A stretch of DNA of 11,960 bases from SIG673 sp964520875 (GTDB lineage: Bacteria > Bacillota > Clostridia > Oscillospirales > CAG-272). Location of the stretch: positions 1-11,960 of the forward strand of contig CAZFQJ010000046.1 of assembly GCA_964520875.1 (NCBI GenBank), given 5' to 3'. The stretch's first letter is position 1; each line of letters begins with the position of its first letter. Positions 1 to 7,539 of the stretch are shown here, piece after piece. Both the position numbers and the translations under genes were made by a program. The notes beneath the pieces are model-generated. The model searched no databases. It was given only the letters and a program-made list of their open reading frames with translations, and was not told where the DNA came from.

Positions 1-423
1 AAGGAAGATAATCCTTGCTCGCTCTGCTCGCGTCTCAGACGCGGAGCGCTCCACGGCGAAGCCGAGTCGCTCGGTTGTACAAAGGTAGCTCTCGGACATA
101 ACCGCGACGACGTTTCCGTTACGTTGCTCCTCAATATATTGTATGCCGGAAAGATAAGCGTGTTCTGGCCGAAAAATACGCCGGACGAGCGTAAGATGAC
201 GCTTATCAGACCGCTCATTTATACGAGCGAGAAGAATATAAAGGAATTTTGCCGTAAGAACGCTCTCCCGATAATCAAAAATCCCTGTCCTGCCGATAAG
301 CATACGCACAGAGAGACGGTGAGCGAGCTCATTCGCGGAATAGAAAAGGAAAACCCGGGCGTAAGTCACAGGATATTTCGCGCGGTGGAGAAGAGCGGTA
401 TAGACGGTTTTATCGGAAAGTGA
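1..423 (+). CDS. TtcA-like tRNA 2-thiocytidine synthetase, C-terminal part (5' end outside window)
   Basis: The reading frame is open from base 1 and gives 140 residues of a PP-loop ATPase of the TtcA/TilS superfamily. Known TtcA enzymes activate cytidine 32 of tRNA with ATP and insert sulfur with help of an iron-sulfur cluster. Visible hallmarks are the C-S-L-C-S-R-L-R-R-G motif near the left edge (the CxxC pair of the family), the ALGHNRDD motif that matches the GHHxDD nucleotide-loop region, the IRPLIY segment, and a later third cysteine in NPCPADKHTHRE, corresponding to the third cluster ligand. The N-terminal P-loop (SGGxDS) is outside the window. The stop lies 9 bases before rqcH, so the two are probably co-transcribed. 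Family assignment is firm. The exact substrate is inferred, because Firmicute members are less studied than the enterobacterial enzyme. Confidence 0.85.
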   Translation, partial: KEDNPCSLCSRLRRGALHGEAESLGCTKVALGHNRDDVSVTLLLNILYAGKISVFWPKNTPDERKMTLIRPLIYTSEKNIKEFCRKNALPIIKNPCPADKHTHRETVSELIRGIEKENPGVSHRIFRAVEKSGIDGFIGK

Positions 424-432
424 GGGAAGAAG

Positions 433-2181
433 ATGAGTTTTGACGCGTTCATGCTCGGAGCGGTGGCTTTCGAGCTAAAGGAAAAGCTTAACGGCGCGAG
501 AGTGGAAAAGGTGCTCCAGCCGTCAAAGGACGAAATATTTTTTCAGCTCCATAACGGAAAGGCGCATACGCGTTTGCAGATAAACGCCGGAGCGAGCGCG
601 CCGCGGATAGGGATCACGACGGAAAATCCCGAAAATCCGAAGGTACCGCCCATGTTCTGTATGCTGCTTCGTAAGCACCTCACGGGGGCGAGAATAACAG
701 ACGTAAAGCAGTACGGCTTCGAACGCGCGCTTGAAATAGAGTTCGAGACCTATGACGAAATGGGATATCTTACAAAGCGCAGACTCATATGCGAGATAAT
801 GGGAAGATATTCGAACGCCGTGCTCTGCGGAAATGACCTAAAGGTCATGGGAGTTCTGCGCCCGGCGGACATATCCGTCAGCAGAAAGAGACCCCTCATT
901 CCGCAGATGACATACGAGTACCCTCCGGCGCAGGATAAAAAGGATCCGACGTGCGAGACGGAGGAAGGATTTTTCGATACCGTTACCGAAATAAGCGAGA
1001 AGGCGCTTACCGGCGCGTATCTCGGAATGTCTCCGTTTACCGCAAGAGAGATAGTTTACCGTGCGGGCGAGGGCGCGGATAAAGAGAAGCTTTGGAGAGT
1101 CTTCTCCGATTATGTTTTGGGCGCAAGGGAGAGGAGATACTCTCCTACGCTCATTTGTAACGAAAACGGAGAGCCTTACGAGTTTTCTCCGTTTGAGGTA
1201 AAGCAGTACGGAGACAGATATAAGACGATAGGCTTTGAGACGCTCGGCGAGCTTACGGACGCTTTTTTTGCGGTAAGAGAGAGGCTCGGGCGCGAAAGAC
1301 AAAGATCCGCCGCTACCGAAAAGCTGCTCAAAAATATCGAAAACAGGCTCGTTAAAAAGCTGGATATACAGAAAAACGAGTTAAAGGATACCGAAAAGAA
1401 ATCCGAATATAAGAAAAAAGCCGACCTCATTACTGCGAATATATATAAGTTTTCCGGGAAATGCGAGTCAGTTACCGTCACCGATTACGTTGAGGACGAA
1501 AACGGAAATTATAAGGAAGAGGAGAGCGTGATAAAGATCGAACGCGGTTCTACTCCAACGCAGTACGCTCAAAAGCTCTATAAAAAATACAATAAAGCAA
1601 AGAAAGCCGAGATCGAGATAAAAGCGCAAATGGAAAAGGCGGAATCTGAGCTTGAATATATACGATCGGTCCGCGACGCGCTTTCGAGGATAAACGGTCA
1701 GGCAGAGCTTGAGGAGATACAGAGAGAGCTTGCCGAGGCGGGCTACGAAAAACGGACGTCCTATGACAAAAAATCCGTCGGTAACGGGAAAAAGCTTCAA
1801 AATAACGCCAAACGCCGTATAGGAGAGCCCTTGAAGTTCGTAACGAGCGGAGGCTTTACGGTGCTCGTCGGCAAGAACAATATCCAAAACGATAACCTTA
1901 CCTTCAAGGTCGCTTCAAAGAACGATTATTGGTTTCATCTTAAGGGACGTCCCGGCTCTCACACCGTGTTGTTCTGCGACGGAGGCGAGCCTTCCGAAAA
2001 GGATCTTACGGAAGCCGCCGAGCTTGCCGCCGCCAACAGTAAGGCAAAGGGAGAAGAGAGGGCGGAGGTCGATTATACCCGTATAAAAAACGTAAAGAAG
2101 CCGTCCGGCGCAAGACCCGGCTTTGTTATATACGATAATTACAAAACGGCGCTCGTAAGCGCAAAAAAGACAGTGATATGA
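433..2181 (+). CDS. rqcH: RqcH, NFACT-family ribosome quality control factor (Rqc2/NEMF homolog)
   Basis: This is a 582-residue protein of usual family length. RqcH binds stalled 50S subunits carrying peptidyl-tRNA and recruits tRNA-Ala to add C-terminal alanine tails that mark nascent chains for proteolysis. It was formerly annotated as a fibronectin-binding protein. Order of parts: NFACT-N starting MSFDAFMLG with the family block PPMFCMLLRKH (72-82) and EIMGRYSN; a helix-hairpin-helix-like stretch around TGAYLGMSPFTAREI; a charged coiled coil at about 285-430; and NFACT-R from about 461, with GKNN (480-483) and NDYWFHLKGRPGSH (497-510). The residue pair aligned with catalytic D97/R98 of B. 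subtilis RqcH is E97/R98, a conservative change. The ATG start follows a GGGAAGAAG site and sits 9 bases after the preceding stop. ispE follows after 17 bases. Confidence 0.95.
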   Translation: MSFDAFMLGAVAFELKEKLNGARVEKVLQPSKDEIFFQLHNGKAHTRLQINAGASAPRIGITTENPENPKVPPMFCMLLRKHLTGARITDVKQYGFERALEIEFETYDEMGYLTKRRLICEIMGRYSNAVLCGNDLKVMGVLRPADISVSRKRPLIPQMTYEYPPAQDKKDPTCETEEGFFDTVTEISEKALTGAYLGMSPFTAREIVYRAGEGADKEKLWRVFSDYVLGARERRYSPTLICNENGEPYEFSPFEVKQYGDRYKTIGFETLGELTDAFFAVRERLGRERQRSAATEKLLKNIENRLVKKLDIQKNELKDTEKKSEYKKKADLITANIYKFSGKCESVTVTDYVEDENGNYKEEESVIKIERGSTPTQYAQKLYKKYNKAKKAEIEIKAQMEKAESELEYIRSVRDALSRINGQAELEEIQRELAEAGYEKRTSYDKKSVGNGKKLQNNAKRRIGEPLKFVTSGGFTVLVGKNNIQNDNLTFKVASKNDYWFHLKGRPGSHTVLFCDGGEPSEKDLTEAAELAAANSKAKGEERAEVDYTRIKNVKKPSGARPGFVIYDNYKTALVSAKKTVI

Positions 2182-2198
2182 GTTAGAGGTGCGAGCAA

Positions 2199-3050
2199 GT
2201 GAAACGCGTTATAAAAAAAGCGCACGGAAAGATCAATCTTTTCTTGTCGGTCGGCGCTTTGAGAGCCGATAAAAAGCACGAGGTCGAGACCGTACTGCAT
2301 AAGACGGGTATATTCGATACCCTGACCGTAACCGAGACCGCGTGCGGAAAAATAACCGTTACAAGCGACCTTCCCGAGCTTTCCTGCGGAAGCGATAACC
2401 TTGTTTACAGAGCGTGCGATGAGTATGGCAGACGTTCGGGCATTGACGTGTCCGTTTCGGTGGATATACAAAAAAAGATACCGATAGCCGGCGGAATGGG
2501 CGGCGGAAGCTCGGACTGCGCGGCGACGCTTATCGCGTTAAACGATATCTACGGCGCGTTCGGCTTTGACGAGCTTAACGAGATAGCCGCTTCGCTCGGA
2601 ACGGACATACCGTTCTTTATGTATGACTCAAGAGCCATGATAGGCGTGGGAACGGGCGAGATCATGAGACCGTGCGCGGCTATAAGCGCGGAGCTTTACG
2701 GTCTGTTCGTTTTCGGCGGACACAAGGAATCGACGGGCGCGATGTACGCAAGGCTTGACGAAAAGAAGCGTGAAAAGGATATGTCCGCCGAGGTATTAAG
2801 CTCGGACGCGATATGCCGCGCTCTTGAAAAAGGCGATATTTACGGAGTGCTTAGCGAGATAAGGAACGATTTTGAGATCTGCTCCGAGGGCTTTCCCGAG
2901 AAAAAGGAGGAGCTTCTCGCTCTCGGTGCGGATAAGGTACTTCTTTGCGGAAGCGGTCCGACCGTTTGCGGTCTGTTTTTAGACAAGTCAAGAGCGGAGA
3001 AGGCACTTACAAAAGTACGAAAAAAAGCGTTCTTAACGGAAATAGCATAG
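2199..3050 (+). CDS. ispE: IspE, 4-diphosphocytidyl-2-C-methyl-D-erythritol kinase
   Basis: This 283-residue GHMP kinase starts with GTG behind an AGAGGTG site. The enzyme phosphorylates CDP-methylerythritol with ATP in the cytosolic MEP pathway to isopentenyl diphosphate. Motifs: AHGKINLFL with the active-site lysine (K11); the glycine-rich ATP loop AGGMGGGSSD (97-106); LGTDIPFF with the catalytic aspartate (D136); and the third GHMP motif CGSGPTVCG near the C-terminus. The conserved substrate-binding stretch DGYHE(L/V)ET reads DKKHEVET (24-31) here, so the tyrosine that stacks on the cytosine in E. coli IspE is replaced by lysine while the histidine remains. It is the last gene of the housekeeping operon and a hairpin terminator follows 13 bases after the stop. 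Confidence 0.95.
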   Translation: MKRVIKKAHGKINLFLSVGALRADKKHEVETVLHKTGIFDTLTVTETACGKITVTSDLPELSCGSDNLVYRACDEYGRRSGIDVSVSVDIQKKIPIAGGMGGGSSDCAATLIALNDIYGAFGFDELNEIAASLGTDIPFFMYDSRAMIGVGTGEIMRPCAAISAELYGLFVFGGHKESTGAMYARLDEKKREKDMSAEVLSSDAICRALEKGDIYGVLSEIRNDFEICSEGFPEKKEELLALGADKVLLCGSGPTVCGLFLDKSRAEKALTKVRKKAFLTEIA

Positions 3051-3063
3051 GTAACACAGGAAA

Positions 3064-3094
3064 CGCGCCGTCGGTCGAGACGGCGCGGATTTTG
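3064..3094 (+). terminator. Rho-independent terminator after ispE
   Basis: A perfect 9-bp GC-rich stem (CGCGCCGTC at 3064-3072 with GACGGCGCG at 3079-3087) with a 6-base loop is followed by GATTTTGTTATATT. The U-tract is interrupted but acceptable. It lies 13 bases after the ispE stop and before the promoter of the next gene, so it probably ends the ttcA-like/rqcH/ispE transcript. Confidence 0.85.
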
Positions 3095-3155
3095 TTATAT
3101 TATCCAAAAACGCTATGTGAAAAATGTGCAAAACGCAGAAATGAAACCGAATATA

Positions 3156-3184
3156 TTGACAACGGTTTTTCATCGGTGTAAAAT
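3156..3184 (+). promoter_or_regulatory. Consensus sigma-A promoter of the large secreted protein
   Basis: TTGACA (3156-3161), exactly 17 bases, then TAAAAT (3179-3184). The predicted start near 3191 leaves a leader of about 36 bases containing AGGGGAG (3211-3217), with suitable spacing to the ATG at 3227. An A/T-rich second TATAAT (3197-3202) lies downstream but has no matching -35 box. The near-perfect boxes suggest substantial, possibly constitutive, transcription. No operator-like repeat is visible here. Confidence 0.85.
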
Positions 3185-3226
3185 GTAGTTATATTCTATA
3201 ATATTTATATAGGGGAGTGAAATATC

Positions 3227-6200
3227 ATGAAAAAAAGTGTAAGAGCGATCTCCGTTCTGATTGCGGTGCTCATGCTCGTGTGCGGTTTTCCGTTATCTGC
3301 GTTCGCCGTTTCTCCGATGACTTCGGCGTTCGAGTACGATAAAACGGCGACGAACGGTACTGTAAGCGTTACAAAACAGGAGATAGAAAACGCAGGTGCG
3401 ACCGTAAATCTTTATGGTACGTTTGATAATCAGACTGCGGGAGACAGTCTGAATCCCGATAAAGTAGTAAAGCAACAGACATATCCTCTCACTTCTCCCG
3501 ATGTCGGAAGTCTGGTGTATTACGATTATCGCGGTTGCTATTCGTTCGCCGACGTAGACGGTAATATAGCGATAAAAATGGCGGGCGAATCCGAATTGGT
3601 GGACTCCGGAAATCCTACCAGCTTCTTTGAACTTAAGACGAACTATGCAAAGTGTGTCGATTTCGTTTATCAAACCGACATAAAGCTTGCAAAGGATCCT
3701 TCAAAGTATAACATCAAAGATGGGGTCTTTATTGAATTTCTTGGTATATCGGATAAAACAGTAATGAAAGTTGATAAGACCGGTGTAATGTCGGCGGGAA
3801 AAACGACAACGACGATAGGACAATTGAGCGCCGATGAATACGTTACGGTAGCCGTTCGCGTAGACGTAAGCGAAGGAAAGTATTATCTTTATGTTAATGG
3901 CGTTCAAAAATATGTCGGTACTAATGAAGAGTTTAAGACTAAAGCCGTGAGTACTGTGCGCGTATATCAGGTCAATATCAAAACTTCCAAAGCAATGGAC
4001 AACGACGTATATTTCGACAACATGATAATGTACAGTAAGGCGAGCGATCTGAGTTACATAGGCGAGAGCAGGGCGAAAACTCCGATCTTCTATTCCACTT
4101 TTGATCATATTTCCGATGATAAGTTAGGTGCGGTTACTGCCACTACAACTGCTGACCGCGGAGAGGACGGCGTAAACGGTTACGGAAGCATGAGCATCTA
4201 TAACTACGCCTCCACCGCTAAGTACGTCAAGGAAGACGACGGCAATATCGCCATTTTGAGCGAAAAAAGCGACGGATATACTGATGTAACGGATAAAAAT
4301 GGCAATATCACGAGAAAGTATGAGCAGTTTTTAACTTTTTCAGGAAAAACAGGTTTCAATTACTACATCTCAATGGACCTGAAAATGGGGGAGACCGTTA
4401 AAGAGGGAGTTGTTGTAAATGCTCTTACAAGGTATGATGGTACGGCTTGCGGTCATAACCTCGTTTGGGTGACCAATGAAGGTAAATTGCAGACTTCAAA
4501 TAATAGCACTGTGGTCTTGGGAAATCTCAGTAGCGAAGAATACAAAAAGTTAGAGGTCTACGTCGATATATCGGCGGATAAATATTACGTCTGGTTTGAC
4601 GGAGAGCTTAAGACACCGAACGGTATTGCGTTCTTTAATTCGACCGATAAGGCTAAACTCGCTACCAATTACGATTTCAAGCTTGAAGCGATGCGATTGT
4701 ATCAACTAACCGATGCTAATGTTCAAAAGATGTCAGATACCGACAAGCTCTACTTTGACAACATAAACTTCTACGCCGAAGAGCCGATAAAGGGCGAGGG
4801 CTTCTTCGAATACGGCGGATATGTATATTACCGCAAGAGCGGCGAGACCCTGAAGAACGGCGTATATACCATAGGCGAGAGCAATTTCAAGTTCGACGAG
4901 CAGGGCAGACTCTTAAAAACTATCAGAACGCCTATAGGCACGTTTAGCAGTAATACCACAAACGAGCTCGGAGTCGGAAGCGATACTTTGAAACTTGTCG
5001 ATAAGTCAAAATACGGGGGGGTGTATCCGGGCACGATAGCTCTGACTCCGAATACCGCGCTCGATAAGGACGGCAATAGCGGCGTAACCCTCGGAGACTT
5101 CGGAGATTATAATAACCTGTCACTTGAATTTAATATGTATACAGACCGTATATACGAAAATACCGCGCTCGGACTTATAATGTTCTGGAATAATAAAGAT
5201 TCAAGCGGAAATTCCGTAAATTCCTATCATCAAACGTGGATAAATTTCGGTACGAAGTCGGTGACGGGATATCAGCCTGCCGGCGGTACGAATAACATAA
5301 ATAGCTATGCGTACTCAAATCCCCGTTCGGTGGACGGTTGGACTACCTTCAACGTAAATATGAGTACATCAGGATTTAACGAGGGCAATATATCCGGTGC
5401 GAATACGATAAAAGCCATTAAATTCATGCAGAATGAATACGCGGTAGGAACTTGGCTCTATAACGAGGACGGAACGCAGCAGATAATAAATACGGATTTC
5501 ACCCTGTATTTCAGCTCTGTAAACTATCTTACCTACGGAGATCCCGCAACTTCTCTTAACGATATAGCCGGAAGCGGTTGGATAAAGTTCCTTGACGGCG
5601 GAGAATACTATTACGCTCCTTGGACTCATCAGAAGCTCGTCGGTACGAAAGGATCTCCCGTTTACGCAGAGGTCAAGATAGACGGCGAAAAGCTCGTTTG
5701 CGCGTTTGACGAGAACGGAAACTACACTCTCGCAAACGGTAAGATAACGGTAAACGGTAAGACCGATTATTATAAGGACGGTAAGTCCGCGGTAGCGCTT
5801 GCGGGATATAGCGTGAGCATGAAGGGCTATATAGACATAAACTTCTATATGGTGATATCCGATACGGTCAAGAACGCCGAAGGCTCGTATATTGAGTTCA
5901 CACGTCCGAACGGAACGAAGTTAAAGACGTTACTTAAGGACGTGACGGAGGATCAAAGCGGTTATTATAAATTCACATGCGGAGTAGCCGCCGCCGAGAT
6001 GACGGACGATATCTCGTTCATTGTCAGCGACGGTACGGAAACGGTACTGAGCGACTCTTGCTCCGTTGTGGATTACGCTACGGCGTTGATAAACGGTACG
6101 GATTCCGCGTTTACCGCCGAAGCAAAGGAAGCGGCGCGTTCCATGCTAAACTTCGGCGCGTATGCTCAGCTCTATTTTGACCGTAAGACGGATAATTTCG

Positions 6201-6715
6201 CGAATTCTTCTCTCGGTTACGATATGGACCCGACGTTAAATCCCATAAAGGATATAGTCGATATAAGCGGTATATATAATTTGACGGACGGTAAGCCTTC
6301 GGACGGAATCGAATACGTTTCAAGCACGCTCAGTCTGCTCTCGTCCACGACTCTTTACCACTATTTCACGGTTACGGGCGATATTTCCGATTATACCTTC
6401 ACGCTCGGTTCCGGCGATAACGCGACCGTGCTTACGCCTGTAAAGGACGTAAAGAACGGCGTAACGAGATACCGCGTGGCAATAGAAGGTATATCGGCTA
6501 AGGATCTCGGAACGGCGTATACCGTTACGGTCAAGAATGGTAATGACGAAAGCGATACGCTTACGATCACGTACAGCGCGATCGCATACGCGGATATAGT
6601 TCTTGAAAACTACGGAAATACCGACGACGAAAAGCTTTCTCAGCTTGTTTCCCTCGTTAAGGCGATGTATAAGTACTACGAAGCCGCCGCGGCGTATGCG
6701 AAGAGTGTGGGGTAA
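3227..6715 (+). CDS. Large secreted multidomain protein with LamG-like and cell-wall-binding-like modules; function unknown
   Basis: 1162 residues with a classical Sec signal peptide (MKKSVRAI, a hydrophobic core, then AFA, cleavage near 27). Residues about 60-270 and 285-517 are two related LamG/concanavalin-like beta-sandwich modules. Each opens with (G/S)TFD, has an (S)xEYxxxxVxVDxSxxKYYxxxxG core, and ends YFDNxxxY. Residues about 523-564 resemble a choline-binding-type repeat (YVYYRKSGETLKNGVY, then FDEQGRL). A third beta-rich module spans about 568-775. GEYYYAPW (792-799) begins a second wall-repeat-like stretch. Two related modules follow, 858-985 (ending ARSMLNFGAYAQLYF) and about 1015-1160 (ending VSLVKAMYKYYEAAAAYA), of a type common in secreted proteins of gut Clostridia. 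There is no sortase motif, membrane anchor or recognisable catalytic motif. It is monocistronic behind its own strong promoter, and no clear terminator follows. A glycan- or surface-binding role is inferred only from the modules. Confidence 0.85.
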   Translation: MKKSVRAISVLIAVLMLVCGFPLSAFAVSPMTSAFEYDKTATNGTVSVTKQEIENAGATVNLYGTFDNQTAGDSLNPDKVVKQQTYPLTSPDVGSLVYYDYRGCYSFADVDGNIAIKMAGESELVDSGNPTSFFELKTNYAKCVDFVYQTDIKLAKDPSKYNIKDGVFIEFLGISDKTVMKVDKTGVMSAGKTTTTIGQLSADEYVTVAVRVDVSEGKYYLYVNGVQKYVGTNEEFKTKAVSTVRVYQVNIKTSKAMDNDVYFDNMIMYSKASDLSYIGESRAKTPIFYSTFDHISDDKLGAVTATTTADRGEDGVNGYGSMSIYNYASTAKYVKEDDGNIAILSEKSDGYTDVTDKNGNITRKYEQFLTFSGKTGFNYYISMDLKMGETVKEGVVVNALTRYDGTACGHNLVWVTNEGKLQTSNNSTVVLGNLSSEEYKKLEVYVDISADKYYVWFDGELKTPNGIAFFNSTDKAKLATNYDFKLEAMRLYQLTDANVQKMSDTDKLYFDNINFYAEEPIKGEGFFEYGGYVYYRKSGETLKNGVYTIGESNFKFDEQGRLLKTIRTPIGTFSSNTTNELGVGSDTLKLVDKSKYGGVYPGTIALTPNTALDKDGNSGVTLGDFGDYNNLSLEFNMYTDRIYENTALGLIMFWNNKDSSGNSVNSYHQTWINFGTKSVTGYQPAGGTNNINSYAYSNPRSVDGWTTFNVNMSTSGFNEGNISGANTIKAIKFMQNEYAVGTWLYNEDGTQQIINTDFTLYFSSVNYLTYGDPATSLNDIAGSGWIKFLDGGEYYYAPWTHQKLVGTKGSPVYAEVKIDGEKLVCAFDENGNYTLANGKITVNGKTDYYKDGKSAVALAGYSVSMKGYIDINFYMVISDTVKNAEGSYIEFTRPNGTKLKTLLKDVTEDQSGYYKFTCGVAAAEMTDDISFIVSDGTETVLSDSCSVVDYATALINGTDSAFTAEAKEAARSMLNFGAYAQLYFDRKTDNFANSSLGYDMDPTLNPIKDIVDISGIYNLTDGKPSDGIEYVSSTLSLLSSTTLYHYFTVTGDISDYTFTLGSGDNATVLTPVKDVKNGVTRYRVAIEGISAKDLGTAYTVTVKNGNDESDTLTITYSAIAYADIVLENYGNTDDEKLSQLVSLVKAMYKYYEAAAAYAKSVG

Positions 6716-6760
6716 AGATCGAAAAGCATATTTATTTACAAATCGATTTTCAAATTGCTA

Positions 6761-6790
6761 TTGACTTATATCACGATATCGTGATATAAT
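6761..6790 (+). promoter_or_regulatory. Sigma-A promoter of the DUF4160/DUF2442 module
   Basis: TTGACT (6761-6766), an 18-base spacer, then a perfect TATAAT (6785-6790). Transcription would begin near 6797, so the leader is only about 20 bases and the AAGGAGGT site (6799-6806) lies at its 5' end. The spacer is filled by the palindrome described separately. A bound repressor would therefore block RNA polymerase directly. Confidence 0.85.
6766..6789. promoter_or_regulatory. Perfect 24-bp palindromic operator candidate
   Basis: The left half, TTATATCACGAT (6766-6777), is the exact reverse complement of the right half, ATCGTGATATAA (6778-6789), with no spacer. It overlaps the last base of the -35 box and most of the -10 box. 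It sits only at this promoter and not at the consensus promoter at 3156. Function as an operator is inferred from position and symmetry. The HTH domain of the second gene of the module is the nearest candidate binder. Confidence 0.75.
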
Positions 6791-6816
6791 AGTGGTGGAA
6801 GGAGGTTGATAGTGTA

Positions 6817-7071
6817 ATGCCTGTTTTGTCGAGGTTCTACGGAATCATAATCAGAATGTATTTCTTGCAAAGCGAACACAATCCTCCGCATATTCACGCG
6901 ATTTATAACGAGGACGTTGCCGCGATCGATTTTATGACCGGAGAAGTTATCGAGGGTCAGCTTCCTGCTAAGGCTCTGGCAATGGTGCGAGAATGGCTTC
7001 AAATTCATAAGGATACTTTACAAGAGATTTGGAATACGCAGGAATTCAGGAAGATTCCCCCGTTGGAGTAA
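6817..7071 (+). CDS. DUF4160 family protein (putative toxin-antitoxin-like partner)
   Basis: 84 residues, the usual size of DUF4160. Family signature: MPVLSRFYGIIIRMYFLQSEHNPPHIHA, especially the conserved NPPHIH(A/V) motif, followed by the acidic strand NEDVAAIDF and a C-terminal helix (KALAMVREWLQIHKDTLQEIW). The ATG lies 10 bases after a strong AAGGAGGT site. The second gene of the module starts about 10 bases after its stop. DUF4160 genes often sit beside DUF2442 genes, and the pair has been discussed as a possible toxin-antitoxin system. The biochemical activity is unknown, and which member would be the toxin cannot be read from the sequence. Confidence 0.88.
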   Translation: MPVLSRFYGIIIRMYFLQSEHNPPHIHAIYNEDVAAIDFMTGEVIEGQLPAKALAMVREWLQIHKDTLQEIWNTQEFRKIPPLE

Positions 7072-7082
7072 GGAGGTAAATG

Positions 7083-7514
7083 ATGTTTCACCGGATAAAA
7101 AGTGTATCTCCCGCACTCGATTTCAAGTTAAGCGTTCAGTTCAGAGAGGGCGTTACCAAGCTATATGACGTAAAGCCTTTATTTGAAAAGATACCGGCGT
7201 TCGGGTATCTTAAAGAACACCCGAATGAATTTGCCTGTGTTGCCGTTGATGTGGGCGGTTACGGTATTGTTTGGGGCGATGAGCTTGATCTGAGTTGTGA
7301 CGAGCTATGGGAAAACGGTATACAGGTGAACACTCCGTTTGACGGACTTATGGCGTTCAGCGATGCAACGGAAATATGGGGACTTAGCGAAAGCACGCTA
7401 CGTAAGGCTATTGCATACGGAAAGCTTATAAACGGTGTAGATGTTTGTAAGTTTGGTAAGCAATGGGTCGTTTCGATCGAAGCCATGAAGCGAGAGTACG
7501 GAGCGGAACGTTGA
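7083..7514 (+). CDS. DUF2442 protein fused to a C-terminal helix-turn-helix domain
   Basis: 143 residues from the second of two tandem ATGs (7080 and 7083). The second is preferred because it lies 6 bases from AGGAGG (7071-7076), against 3 for the first, and gives the family-typical start MFHRIKSV. Residues 1-85 are DUF2442 (FREGVTKLYDVKPLFEK, then an acidic end with WGDELDLSCDELWENG). Residues 91-140 form an excisionase/MerR-like HTH: SDATEIWGLSESTLRKAIAYG, then a wing-like KFGKQWVVSIEAMKREYG. Plain DUF2442 proteins are about 80-100 residues, so the HTH is an added domain. It overlaps the DUF4160 gene's Shine-Dalgarno context and is surely co-expressed with it. A reasonable inference is that this protein neutralises DUF4160 and represses the operon through the 24-bp palindrome, as many antitoxins do. 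This is not shown by the sequence itself. Confidence 0.85.
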   Translation: MFHRIKSVSPALDFKLSVQFREGVTKLYDVKPLFEKIPAFGYLKEHPNEFACVAVDVGGYGIVWGDELDLSCDELWENGIQVNTPFDGLMAFSDATEIWGLSESTLRKAIAYGKLINGVDVCKFGKQWVVSIEAMKREYGAER

Positions 7515-7539
7515 AATTCAAATCCGGCATAACGCCTCG

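Noticed and set aside
838..1887. Three minus-strand frames (838-1302, 1176-1481, 1468-1887) inside rqcH
   Set aside because: They lie fully within a confident conserved gene and show low-complexity, shadow-like composition.
2945..3181. 78-codon plus-strand frame overlapping the end of ispE
   Set aside because: It runs through the ispE terminator hairpin and the -35/-10 region of the next gene and has no ribosome binding site.
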